A stretch of DNA of 64,000 nucleotides from an uncultured Altererythrobacter sp. (GTDB lineage Bacteria > Pseudomonadota > Alphaproteobacteria > Sphingomonadales > Sphingomonadaceae): positions 204,989-268,988 of the forward strand of contig CAJXJY010000005.1 in assembly GCA_913055875.1 (NCBI GenBank). The letters are read 5' to 3'. The notes under the pieces are model-generated. The model was not told the DNA's origin. It did no database searches and was given only the letters and a program-made list of their open reading frames with translations. The translations under genes were made by a program, and so were the position numbers. Of the stretch, positions 1 through 15,861 are shown in pieces. Positions within the stretch are counted from its first letter, which is position 1; each line of letters starts with the position of its first letter.

Positions 1-1
1 T

Positions 2-7502
<7,501 letters not shown>

Positions 7503-7524
7503 CCCGCCCGGTCGCTCTTCAGAC

Positions 7525-7559
7525 AAGGCCCCGCCGGAGCGATCCGGCGGGGCCTTTTT
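7525..7559 (+). terminator. Rho-independent terminator of the rpoBC operon
   Basis: A perfect 12-bp stem (GGCCCCGCCGGA at 7527-7538 and its complement at 7543-7554) with a GCGA loop, followed by five T. The AA before the stem can extend the pairing. It lies 23 bases after the rpoC stop. Confidence 0.93.
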
Positions 7560-7596
7560 CGTACCTCGTTCGTTCGCAAGCAAAAGGGAGAAAGAC

Positions 7597-8079
7597 ATGC
7601 GATCCTTGATTGCCGCCTTGGTTCTGCCGCTCGCCGCCTGTGCGGCACCGGACGAACCCCCGCCCAATTCCAACCGGATCGATCCGGCGAATTCGGCCGC
7701 ACATGCCGGCGCTTCGGGCGAAACCTTCCCGGCTCCATCTTCCGGCGGCGAACCGATGGCGGCTGTCGAGACGCTGGAGGGCCATTGGCGGCTCGGCGGG
7801 CTGGACGGCGGAGACCTGACCGGCATCGCGCTCACGGGCACCGGCAGCACGCTGTATTGGGAGCCCACCTGTGCGGGTTTCTCACTCGATTACCGTATCG
7901 AGGGGAACACGATCGCGTTTACCGGCGAAAGGCCCGGAATCGTCTGCCGGATCGGCTATCCGAGAGAACTTGAGGCGATCTTCGCGGCATTACGGGCGGC
8001 GAAGACGATCGAGCGCACCGCGTCGAACGGCATCCGCCTCGCGGGGGGCGGGCACAGCGTCACACTGTATTCGCAATAG
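7597..8079 (+). CDS. Small lipoprotein, possible META/HslJ-like fold
   Basis: 160 residues. It starts at ATG 7597 behind an AAAAGGGAG ribosome site. The N terminus is a lipoprotein signal with lipobox LAAC (Cys at residue 14), so it is probably membrane-anchored in the envelope. A Pro/Ser/Ala-rich linker leads to a C-terminal domain with the pattern 'LEGHWRLGGLDG ... CAGFSLDYRIEGNTIAFTGE'. This resembles small META-type (HslJ-like) domains, in which a W-x-L strand is followed by a Cys-containing segment. The family link is tentative and the function unknown. It sits alone between the rpoC terminator and a convergent gene. Confidence 0.82.
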   Translation: MRSLIAALVLPLAACAAPDEPPPNSNRIDPANSAAHAGASGETFPAPSSGGEPMAAVETLEGHWRLGGLDGGDLTGIALTGTGSTLYWEPTCAGFSLDYRIEGNTIAFTGERPGIVCRIGYPRELEAIFAALRAAKTIERTASNGIRLAGGGHSVTLYSQ

Positions 8080-8089
8080 CGGCGGCGGC

Positions 8090-9640
8090 CTAGCGCCGTC
8101 TCCTGCGCGCCTTCAGCTCGTCGGGAGAGGGGATGATCGGCGATAGCTCCGCGATGACCGCGTCGGCATCGATGAACAGGTCGTTCGGCGCGCCGAGTTC
8201 GCCGCGATCCATGAAGCGCACGACGCCCTGCCCGTCGGCGAGCGGCGCGAAGGTCAGGATCATGAAGCCCTGCTTGCCCTTCGCCTTCGCCTGCAAAGCC
8301 GCGTGCAGCATCATCGCCTCGTTACGAACCGGCTCCATCGTATTCGAATGGATGAAATAGAACTCGGTGTCCTTGAGATAGGGTTCATCCTCCAGCATCC
8401 GGCTCTTCCTGGTCCGCCAGACCTCCTTGCTCTGGCTTTCGAAGGCCTTGATGTCGGCATAGGAGGGGATCATCCTGAACAGGCTGGCATTGTCCTTGTC
8501 GGCCTCGAGATCGATCGCCTGCTGGTTATCCTTGCGCTCCTGCCACAGCGTCTCGGGAGATTTTTCGAGCGAGCCGAACAATTCGTCCTCGCTTGCGCTT
8601 TCGCGCAGCTTGCCGTTCACCTCGGCGACGACGCCGAAGCTGGGAGCCAGCCAGCGCGACCGCGCGGCGAAATTGCGCCGCGCCTCGGGCAGGCTGCCCG
8701 AACGCACCAGTTCGAGGATATTGTAGAAATCGATCAGCTCGACCGTGGGGCTGGAATCCTTTTCCGGCTTCCCCTTCCTCATGCGGCTTTCCATCAGCCT
8801 TTCGGCGGTCCGGATATTTTCCGCCGCCGCGTCCCATTCGCCGGCCAGCGCCTCTGAAACGGCGGTTCGCGCGTAATGCGTGGAATGGACGGTTTCGGGG
8901 ACGACCGCTTCGAAAAAGCGCAGCAGGTCGCGCCGCGTCCGCGCCGCGTCGGCGAAGCGCCCGACATCCTCGAGACGCTGCGAGTAGTTCATCGAGTATG
9001 TCGGCACGAGCCGCGCGAGCGCGGCCATCTGCCGCTCCTCCTCGGGCGTGACGTCGGTGAGGTATTTTTCGACCGTGTAGATCATCAACATCGCGTAGGT
9101 CGCGAAATCCTGGTCGCGGCCCGACCGCAGGACCGCGTCGCGGGCGGCTTCGGCATTGCCGAGCCGGAGGTGCGCGACCGATTCGAGGCGGTTGAAGGCG
9201 AGGCCCATCGACCGTTCGAAATACGGATTGCCGATCAACCCGGCCTGGGAGGCTTCGTTACGCGCCTTTGCGATGTCGACCAGCGCGCCCTCGTAATCGA
9301 GTGCCTCTATCCGGTGTGCCGCCCGGGCAAGGATCAGCGGGATGCGCCGCACCACATTGCCCTCTGCCTTGTCCCCGTCGATGATCCCATCGCACGCAGC
9401 CACGCCTTCCGCGCCGAACAACCGCTTTTTCGGGTCCGGAGCCTCCGGTGCCGGGGCGAACAGGCCCAGCAGCGTAACCGCCCCGAGGAAGCGCGCGAAG
9501 TTCTCGCCGTCGGTGGTGTTGTTCGGCTTGCCGTCGCAGCGCAAATAGAGCGAGCCTTCGTCCTTCGAAGATTCCGCCTGCGCAGCGGGCGTGGCGAACA
9601 GGATGGCGGTCAGCGCGGCGGCCGAAACGATGCGTTTCAT
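8090..9640 (-). CDS. Secreted alpha-helical protein of unknown function
   Basis: 516 residues. The start is placed at the ATG ending at 9640 because a clear cleavable signal peptide follows (MKRIVSAAALTAILFATPAAQA); a longer in-frame extension upstream looks non-coding. The mature protein is helical and rich in Ala, Arg and Glu, with stretches such as 'AAHRIEALDYEGALVDIAKARNE' that look like degenerate TPR-type repeats. The C terminus is a run of arginines. No catalytic motif is visible. It converges with the lipoprotein gene at 7597 and is divergent from gltX, with a 118-bp shared upstream region. Confidence 0.8.
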   Translation of the reverse strand: MKRIVSAAALTAILFATPAAQAESSKDEGSLYLRCDGKPNNTTDGENFARFLGAVTLLGLFAPAPEAPDPKKRLFGAEGVAACDGIIDGDKAEGNVVRRIPLILARAAHRIEALDYEGALVDIAKARNEASQAGLIGNPYFERSMGLAFNRLESVAHLRLGNAEAARDAVLRSGRDQDFATYAMLMIYTVEKYLTDVTPEEERQMAALARLVPTYSMNYSQRLEDVGRFADAARTRRDLLRFFEAVVPETVHSTHYARTAVSEALAGEWDAAAENIRTAERLMESRMRKGKPEKDSSPTVELIDFYNILELVRSGSLPEARRNFAARSRWLAPSFGVVAEVNGKLRESASEDELFGSLEKSPETLWQERKDNQQAIDLEADKDNASLFRMIPSYADIKAFESQSKEVWRTRKSRMLEDEPYLKDTEFYFIHSNTMEPVRNEAMMLHAALQAKAKGKQGFMILTFAPLADGQGVVRFMDRGELGAPNDLFIDADAVIAELSPIIPSPDELKARRRRR

Positions 9641-9758
9641 GTGAATACGACCCCTGTCATTCCATTCCGCGCGCGATCTTGCCGCTTCGCGCCGTCTTTG
9701 CAATCGCTAATGCGCTGGCGCTTGTGAGAATCCGCCCCGGCGGCTAACCGCACGCGCC

Positions 9759-11108
9759 ATGACCACCACCCGCTTCGCCCCGTCGCCGACGGGCCGGCTG
9801 CATGTCGGCAATATACGTACCGCACTGCACAACTGGATGCTGGCGCGCAAAAGCGGCGGGCGCTTCCTGCTGCGGATCGACGATACCGATGCCGAGCGCA
9901 GCCGCGAGGACTATGTCGAGGCGATCCGCGCCGACCTCGCTTGGCTCGGACTGGAGCCCGATGGCGAGGAACGGCAATCGGAACGCCTGACCCTGTATGA
10001 CGCCGCGTTCGAGGCTTTGCGCGAAGCGGGCCGTGTCTATCCCGCCTATGAGAGCGCGCAGGAACTCGAGCTCAAGCGCAAGATCGCGCTGGGCCGGGGC
10101 AAGCCGCCGATCTACGACCGCGCCGCACTGGCGCTGGGCGATGCCGAGCGCGCGGCGAAAGAAGCGGAAGGCGTGGCGCCGCACTGGCGCTTCAAGCTCG
10201 ATCACGACGAGCCGATCGCGTGGCAGGACGGCATCAGGGGCGCGCAGAAATTCGATCCCGCGCAACTCTCCGATCCCGTCATCCGCCGCGCCGACGGCAG
10301 CTGGCTTTACACGCTGCCGAGCACGGTGGACGATCGCGAAATGGGCGTCACCAGCGTGCTGCGCGGAGAGGATCATGTCTCGAATACAGCGGTGCAAATA
10401 CAGATGTTTACCGCACTCGATGCTGCGCAGCATTCCGCGCAGCATGGCGTGCCCGATTTCGCGCATGAAGCGCTGCTGATCGGCAAGGAAGGCAAGCTGT
10501 CGAAACGGATCGGCTCACTCGGCTGCGACGCTTTCCGCGAACGCGGGATCGAGCCCGAGGCGGTCGTTGCGCTGCTGGCGCGGATCGGCACCTCGCTGCC
10601 GGTCGAACCGATCGCGGATCGGCAGCTGTTGCTCGACGGCTTCGACCTCGCCACCTTCAGCCGCGCGCCCGCGAAATTCGATGAGGCCGAGCTCGAACGC
10701 CTCAACGCCGCGATCGTGCACGCGATGGATTTTGCCGCCGTGGCCGACCGGCTGCCCGAAGGCATGGACGAGGCGGGCTGGCATGCGATCCGCCCCAATC
10801 TTGCGCATGTCGGCGAGGCCGCCGAATGGTGGCGCCTCGTCACCGGTCCGATCGAGAATCCTGCCTTCTCCCCCGACGACAGGGCGTTTCTTGCCGAGGC
10901 GGCGCGGCTGCTGAACTGGGGCGACGATCCGTGGCATGCCCTGGCCGAGTCGCTGAAGCAGGCGACCGGACGCAAGGGCAAGCCGCTGTTCCTGCCACTG
11001 CGGCAGGCGCTGACCGGAATGGATCACGGCCCCGACATGCGCGAGCTTCTGCCGCTGATCGGCGAAGCCGAAGCGCGCACGCGGCTCGAACGGGCGAGCG
11101 CCGGGTGA
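9759..11108 (+). CDS. gltX: Glutamate--tRNA ligase
   Basis: Class I aminoacyl-tRNA synthetase charging tRNA-Glu, 449 residues. The HIGH-type signature appears as HVGN (residues 15-18) after PSPTGRL, and the KMSKS-type motif is KLSKR at about residue 246. Alphaproteobacteria commonly carry two GluRS paralogues, and the modest length would fit either; which one this is cannot be told from the window. The stop overlaps the GTG start of the SulP gene (GTGA at 11105), so the two are probably cotranscribed. Confidence 0.95.
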   Translation: MTTTRFAPSPTGRLHVGNIRTALHNWMLARKSGGRFLLRIDDTDAERSREDYVEAIRADLAWLGLEPDGEERQSERLTLYDAAFEALREAGRVYPAYESAQELELKRKIALGRGKPPIYDRAALALGDAERAAKEAEGVAPHWRFKLDHDEPIAWQDGIRGAQKFDPAQLSDPVIRRADGSWLYTLPSTVDDREMGVTSVLRGEDHVSNTAVQIQMFTALDAAQHSAQHGVPDFAHEALLIGKEGKLSKRIGSLGCDAFRERGIEPEAVVALLARIGTSLPVEPIADRQLLLDGFDLATFSRAPAKFDEAELERLNAAIVHAMDFAAVADRLPEGMDEAGWHAIRPNLAHVGEAAEWWRLVTGPIENPAFSPDDRAFLAEAARLLNWGDDPWHALAESLKQATGRKGKPLFLPLRQALTGMDHGPDMRELLPLIGEAEARTRLERASAG

Positions 11109-12817
11109 AGGCCGGGCGGGCGCTTGTGCCGCGGCCGGCCTGGCTCCGGTCGTACGGATTGGGCGCCGCGGCCAGGGACGGTATCGCCGGACTGATCCTC
11201 GCCATTTTGCTGGTCCCGCAGGCGATGGCCTATGCGCAGCTCGCAGGCCTGCCTCCCGAAACGGGCCTGTTCGCCGCGCTCCTGCCGCCGCTGCTCTATG
11301 CCGTCTTCGGCACCAGCAATTTCGTCTCGATGGGGCCGGTCGCGCTGGTCTCGCTGGTGGTCGCGGAGGCGGCCACGGTCGGTGGCGCGGACCCGGCTAC
11401 GGCCGCCGCGGTAATCGCGATCGAAGCCGGGGTGCTGCTGTGCCTGCTCGGCGGGCTGGGGCTGGGGCGGCTGGTCAATTTCGTCAGCGAGCCGGTGCTG
11501 CTTGGATTCACCGCGGCCGCGGCGATCCTGATCGCGGCGAGCCAGCTGCCGGCGCTGCTCGGGATCGACATGGCGCGCTCGGGAGACCTGCTCTCGGGCC
11601 TGCCCGCCTTGTGGCGCAACCTGCCCGGGACCAACTGGCCGACGACGATGATCGGCGCCACCGCGCTCGTCCTGCTGCTGTTCGCCAACCGGTATTTCGC
11701 GGCGACTCTGTGGAAGCTCGGCGTCCATCCGCCCTTCCGGCAGGCGATCGCGAAATCGGTCCCGCTCGCGATCGTGATCGGCGCGGCTTTCGCGGCGAGT
11801 GCCTATCGCGGTGAGATCGGCACGGTCAGCACTGTGTCCGCCGGCGTCCCGAGCATGCCCTGGCCGCTCGGCTCGCCACAGCTGTGGCTCGACCTGCTCG
11901 CCAGCAGCGTCGCTGTCGCGGTGATCGTGTTCGTGACCGCCACCGCGGTGGCGAAGTCGCTCGCCGGGACCGATCGCCGCCACCTCGACACCAGCCGCGA
12001 GGCGGTGGCGCTGGGGGCGGGCAATATCGCCGCCGCGCTGACCGGCGGCTACGCGGTCGGCGCGAGCCTGAGCCGCTCGGCGCTGGTCGAGGACAGCGGT
12101 GCGCGCTCCCCGCTCGCCTCCGGTTTCGCCTCGCTCGCCGTGCTCGCGGTGCTGCTGTTCCTCGCGCCGCTGCTGTCTTACCTGCCGCAGACCGCGCTCG
12201 CCGCGCTCGTGATCAGCGCGGTGTTCGGGCTGGTCAAGTGGCGCGACATCATGGCGGTGTGGCACCACGACCGGGTCGAGGGCGGGATCATCGCGCTGTC
12301 GTTTCTGGCCACGCTGCTGCTCGGCGTGCGCCTCGGCCTCGCGGTCGGGGCGGGGCTGGGGATCGCGCACTTCCTGTGGTTCTCCTCGCTCCCGCGCGTC
12401 ACGCGAGTCGGCTCCGACGATGGCGGCGCGACGTTCCGCTCGGTCCGGCGCGATGCGGTCGAGATCGACACGCTGCCGGTGCTGGTGGTGCGGATCGACC
12501 GCTCGCTCTATTTCGGCAATGCCGCGCATTGCGAGGACGAGATCTACGCCCGGCTGGCGGCGCATGAGGGGGTCGAGCAGCTGGTGCTGGACATGCGCGC
12601 GGTTAACGCCGTCGACGCGAGCGGCGCGGCGATGCTGCTGCGGCTGGTCCACCGGCTGCGCGAGGACGGCGTGATCGTCCATTTCGCCGAAACGCACGCG
12701 CCGGTCGCCGAGCGGCTCAAGCCCTATGGCGGAGAAGTGAGCGAGTTTCACCGCACCGTGGGCGAGGCGGTCGAAAGCTGCGGCGTCGTGCTCGACGACA
12801 GGATCGCCTATACGTGA
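11105..12817 (+). CDS. SulP-family anion permease with STAS domain
   Basis: 570-residue inner-membrane transporter. The start GTG at 11105 overlaps the gltX stop. The N-terminal signature 'GLILAILLVPQAMAYAQLAGLPPETGL' and the following 'NFVSMGPVALVSLVVAEAA' are typical of SulP (sulfate/bicarbonate) permeases, followed by about ten more hydrophobic segments to about residue 430. A cytoplasmic STAS domain occupies about residues 455-565, with the 'DMRAVNAVDASGAAMLLRL' core. The substrate cannot be predicted; sulfate, bicarbonate and dicarboxylates are all known in the family. Confidence 0.93.
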   Translation: MKAGRALVPRPAWLRSYGLGAAARDGIAGLILAILLVPQAMAYAQLAGLPPETGLFAALLPPLLYAVFGTSNFVSMGPVALVSLVVAEAATVGGADPATAAAVIAIEAGVLLCLLGGLGLGRLVNFVSEPVLLGFTAAAAILIAASQLPALLGIDMARSGDLLSGLPALWRNLPGTNWPTTMIGATALVLLLFANRYFAATLWKLGVHPPFRQAIAKSVPLAIVIGAAFAASAYRGEIGTVSTVSAGVPSMPWPLGSPQLWLDLLASSVAVAVIVFVTATAVAKSLAGTDRRHLDTSREAVALGAGNIAAALTGGYAVGASLSRSALVEDSGARSPLASGFASLAVLAVLLFLAPLLSYLPQTALAALVISAVFGLVKWRDIMAVWHHDRVEGGIIALSFLATLLLGVRLGLAVGAGLGIAHFLWFSSLPRVTRVGSDDGGATFRSVRRDAVEIDTLPVLVVRIDRSLYFGNAAHCEDEIYARLAAHEGVEQLVLDMRAVNAVDASGAAMLLRLVHRLREDGVIVHFAETHAPVAERLKPYGGEVSEFHRTVGEAVESCGVVLDDRIAYT

Positions 12818-12913
12818 GGCGGGGGACGACCCATAACGCGGCTCCGAAAAAAGAGCTTTGCAAACCCGCACTATTTGCTAATGCGAATTTGTAGCAAAAA
12901 GGATATTCCCACC

Positions 12914-13423
12914 ATGCATAAATTTGCCATCTCCGCCGCTTTCGCCGGCTCCGTCCTCGCCCTGTCCGCCTGTTCCTCGGGCACCGAGGATGCGGCCGAC
13001 ACCGCCGAACAGGACGCGGCGAGCGATGTGGAAACCGCCGACGCCGAGACCGCCGCTGCGGTGCTCGACGCCAACACCGCGACCGCCGAGCAGCTCGCCG
13101 CCGCCGAAGGCGTGACTCCGGAACTCGCCGAGGCGATCGTCGCCGGGCAGCCCTATGCGAGCGTTACCGATCTCAATGCCAAGCTGCTCGAAACGCTCTC
13201 GCCGGAAGAGACTGCGAACGTGCTGACGGGCGTGTTCGTGCCGGTCAACCTCAACACCGGGACCGAAGAGGAAATCCGCCTGATCCCCGGCATGACCGAC
13301 AAGATGGTCCACGAATTCGAGGAATACCGCCCCTATGCCGACATGGGCGTGTTCGACCGCGAAATCGGCAAATATGTCGACGAGGCCGAAGTCGCGCGGT
13401 TCCGCAATTACGTCACTCTCTGA
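12914..13423 (+). CDS. Acidic lipoprotein with ComEA-like helix-hairpin-helix repeats
   Basis: 169 residues. ATG at 12914 is preceded by AAAAAGGA. The signal peptide ends in lipobox LSAC (residue 17). A very acidic Ala/Asp/Glu/Thr linker follows, then two helix-hairpin-helix-like units, 'ANTATAEQLAAAEGVTPELA' and 'VNLNTGTEEEIRLIPGMTDK', each of the ComEA type. ComEA proteins bind incoming DNA, but the strong negative charge here argues against nucleic-acid binding, so a structural or protein-binding use of the fold is likelier. Its 3' end overlaps convergent msrQ by 16 bases. Confidence 0.85.
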   Translation: MHKFAISAAFAGSVLALSACSSGTEDAADTAEQDAASDVETADAETAAAVLDANTATAEQLAAAEGVTPELAEAIVAGQPYASVTDLNAKLLETLSPEETANVLTGVFVPVNLNTGTEEEIRLIPGMTDKMVHEFEEYRPYADMGVFDREIGKYVDEAEVARFRNYVTL

Positions 13424-13992
13424 CGCCACTGGAGCCACACCCTGAGACCCTCGATCGCGGCCAGGATCCCGACATGGATCCAGGCCACGGTCGGGTCGAA
13501 GGCGGACAGCACCCAGTGCAGGAAGGTCAGGATCGCGGCCGGGTAGACCAGCCGGTGCAGCCTCTTCCACGTGCGTTTTAGCGCGCGCACCGCGATATCG
13601 CTCGAGGTCGCGGCAAGTGGCACGAACAGCGCCAGCGCGATCCAGCCGATCAGGATGTAGGGCGTCGAAAGCTCCGCCAGCACGATGTCCGGCGAGCCCT
13701 TGCGAACGAGGTAGATGACGGTGTGCCCCGCGGCATAGGCGAAGCTGGCCACGCCGAGATCGCGCCTGCGCCGCATCAGCCATGCCGTCCAGCCGTGCCG
13801 CCGGAACAGCAGGCGGAGCGGGGTCACGGCGAGCGTCGCCATCAGCAGCCATGCGGCCCAGTCGCCGCTGTCGCCGATGGCGTGGCCGTAGCCGTAGAGG
13901 TCGGGCGTCGCCGCCCAGCGATAGAGAATCCACGCCCCCGGCATGGCCAGGACCAGCCACAGCAGCGGGCGAGAGGCGAGTGCGGCTTTCAT
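13408..13992 (-). CDS. msrQ: MsrQ-type heme-binding membrane subunit
   Basis: 194 residues with about six hydrophobic segments; ferric reductase-like transmembrane family (YedZ/MsrQ). In the family it passes electrons from the respiratory chain to periplasmic MsrP, which repairs oxidised methionines. Conserved histidines are visible in 'AAGHTVIYLVR', 'RLHRLVYPAAI' and 'FLHWVLSA' and are the expected heme ligands. The start is the ATG ending at 13992; the longer frame upstream is not protein-like. No msrP gene lies in the window, although the two are usually neighbours. Transcribed away from pyk in the same orientation, 35 bases downstream. Confidence 0.9.
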   Translation of the reverse strand: MKAALASRPLLWLVLAMPGAWILYRWAATPDLYGYGHAIGDSGDWAAWLLMATLAVTPLRLLFRRHGWTAWLMRRRRDLGVASFAYAAGHTVIYLVRKGSPDIVLAELSTPYILIGWIALALFVPLAATSSDIAVRALKRTWKRLHRLVYPAAILTFLHWVLSAFDPTVAWIHVGILAAIEGLRVWLQWRQRVT

Positions 13993-14027
13993 CGATAGAG
14001 GCGGCGTTCGCCCACGGTCATTCCGGC

Positions 14028-15482
14028 CTATCCGCCATGCCGCTCCAGCTCGTCGCCCGCCAGCGTCACCACGTGCAGCAGATTGGTGCTCCCCGGCGTC
14101 CCGAACGGCACGCCCGCGAGCGCGATCAGCTTGCTGCCCGCACGCCCGAAGCCATGGCGCAGCACCATCCGCTTGCCCTTGGCGATCATCTCCTCGAAAC
14201 TGCCGATGTCCTTGGTCGCCACCGCATGCGCGCCCCACAGCAGTGCGACCCGGCGCGCGGTCTTCATCGACGGGGTCAGCACCAGCATCGGCACGCTCGG
14301 TCGCTCGCGCGCGACCCGCCGCGCGGTCGAGCCCGAGCCGGTGAAGACGGTGATTGCGCCGATCTCGACTGTGTCGGCGATGGTCATGCAGGCATGCGCG
14401 AGCGCGTCGGCGGTGGTGCGGTCGGGCGGGGTATCGAGCATCCGTACGCGCTCGAGATAGCCTTCGTCGTCTTCCACCTGCCTGGCGATGCGGTGCATGA
14501 TCGTGACCGCTTCCTCTGGCCATTCGCCTGCCGCGGTCTCGGCCGAGAGCATCACCGCATCGGCCCCGTCATAGACCGCATTGGCGACGTCGGAGACTTC
14601 GGCGCGGGTCGGCGCGGGGCTCTCGATCATCGATTCGAGCATCTGCGTCGCGACGATCACCGGCTTGCCCATCAGCCGCGTCTGGTTGACGATCCGCTTT
14701 TGCAGCGGCGGCACTTCCTGCGGTTCGAGCTCGACCCCGAGATCGCCGCGCGCGACCATGATCCCGTCGGACAGCTCGATCAGCTCGTCGAGCCGGCGTA
14801 CCGCCATCGGCTTCTCGATCTTGGCGCAGAGCGAGCCGCTTCCGCCCATCAGCTTGCGCGCCTCGGCGAGGTCCTCGGGCCGCTGGACGAAACTGAGGCC
14901 GATCCAGTCGGCGCCGTGATCCATTGCGAAAGCGAGATCCCTGCGGTCCTTGTCGGTCAGCGCGGGGATCGGCACCTCGGCATCGGGCACGTTGACGCCC
15001 TTGCGGTCCGAGATCACCCCGCCGACTTCGGCCGAGCACAGGATCTCGTCGGTGCCGGCGCGGATCACCCTGAGGCGGATCTTGCCGTCGTCGATCAGCA
15101 GCCGCTGCCCCTTTTCGAGCAGGCCGAACAGCTCGGGATGCGGCAGTTCGACGCGCGTCTCGTCGCCCGGCTCGGGATTGCGGTCGAGCGTGAAATGCCC
15201 CGAGTGGCGGATCACCGCCTTGCCGCCGGCGAACTTGCCGACGCGCAGCTTGGGGCCCTGCAGGTCGCAGAAGATCGCGATCGGGCGGCCGAACTCCTTT
15301 TCGAGCGCGCGGATCGCCTTGATCGTTTCGGCATGAACCGCGTGCTCGCCATGGCTCATATTGACGCGGAAGGCGTCGGCGCCGGCGCGGAACAGCTTGC
15401 GCAGCATTTCCGGCTCGCGGCTGGCGGGGCCGGTGGTGGCGAGGATCTTGACCTTGCGGCCTCTCGGGTCGAGCTTTTTCAT
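14028..15482 (-). CDS. pyk: Pyruvate kinase
   Basis: 484 residues, full length. Transfers phosphate from phosphoenolpyruvate to ADP at the end of glycolysis. Visible are the N-terminal 'KILATTGPASREPEML', the substrate loop 'NMSHGEH', 'DLQGPKLRVG', and the catalytic helix region 'MVARGDLGVELEPQEVP' followed by 'KPVIVATQMLESM'. The C-terminal domain contains 'SGSTARRVARERPSVPMLVLTP'. msrQ lies downstream on the same strand; a DUF1244 gene diverges upstream with only 49 bases between, so promoters overlap. Confidence 0.97.
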   Translation of the reverse strand: MKKLDPRGRKVKILATTGPASREPEMLRKLFRAGADAFRVNMSHGEHAVHAETIKAIRALEKEFGRPIAIFCDLQGPKLRVGKFAGGKAVIRHSGHFTLDRNPEPGDETRVELPHPELFGLLEKGQRLLIDDGKIRLRVIRAGTDEILCSAEVGGVISDRKGVNVPDAEVPIPALTDKDRRDLAFAMDHGADWIGLSFVQRPEDLAEARKLMGGSGSLCAKIEKPMAVRRLDELIELSDGIMVARGDLGVELEPQEVPPLQKRIVNQTRLMGKPVIVATQMLESMIESPAPTRAEVSDVANAVYDGADAVMLSAETAAGEWPEEAVTIMHRIARQVEDDEGYLERVRMLDTPPDRTTADALAHACMTIADTVEIGAITVFTGSGSTARRVARERPSVPMLVLTPSMKTARRVALLWGAHAVATKDIGSFEEMIAKGKRMVLRHGFGRAGSKLIALAGVPFGTPGSTNLLHVVTLAGDELERHGG

Positions 15483-15531
15483 GCGGGCCCCGCTATGGCA
15501 CGCCTGCGTTGCAACTCAAGGGATAGTGACG

Positions 15532-15852
15532 ATGGACAGCAATACCCCCGACGAACTCGATGCGCTGGACGATACGGTTGCGGCTGCCGCGTTCCGGCGG
15601 CTGGTTCGCCACCTGCGCTACCGCCACGATGCGCAGAATATCGAGCTGATGGGGCTGGCGGACTTCTGCCGCAACTGCCTCGCCGACTGGATCCGCGAGG
15701 CGGGCTATGACGGCGACAAATCCGCCGCGCGCGAACTGATCCACGGCATGCCGATGGAGGAGTGGAAGGCGACCCGGCAGAAACCGGCGACCGAAGAACA
15801 GATCGCGGCGATGGAAGCGAGCGTGGCGAGAAACAAGGCCGGCCCGGGTTAG
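15532..15852 (+). CDS. DUF1244 family protein
   Basis: 106 residues. The core 'AFRRLVRHLRYRHDAQNIELMGLADFCRNCLADW' and 'GMPMEEWK' match the DUF1244 family, small conserved alphaproteobacterial proteins without a known biochemical role. The CRNC cysteines may bind metal. ATG at 15532 is chosen behind AAGGGA; an in-frame GTG six bases upstream is possible. Its 3' end is 9 bases from the end of a convergent gene. Confidence 0.9.
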   Translation: MDSNTPDELDALDDTVAAAAFRRLVRHLRYRHDAQNIELMGLADFCRNCLADWIREAGYDGDKSAARELIHGMPMEEWKATRQKPATEEQIAAMEASVARNKAGPG

Positions 15853-15861
15853 CTCTCGGGC

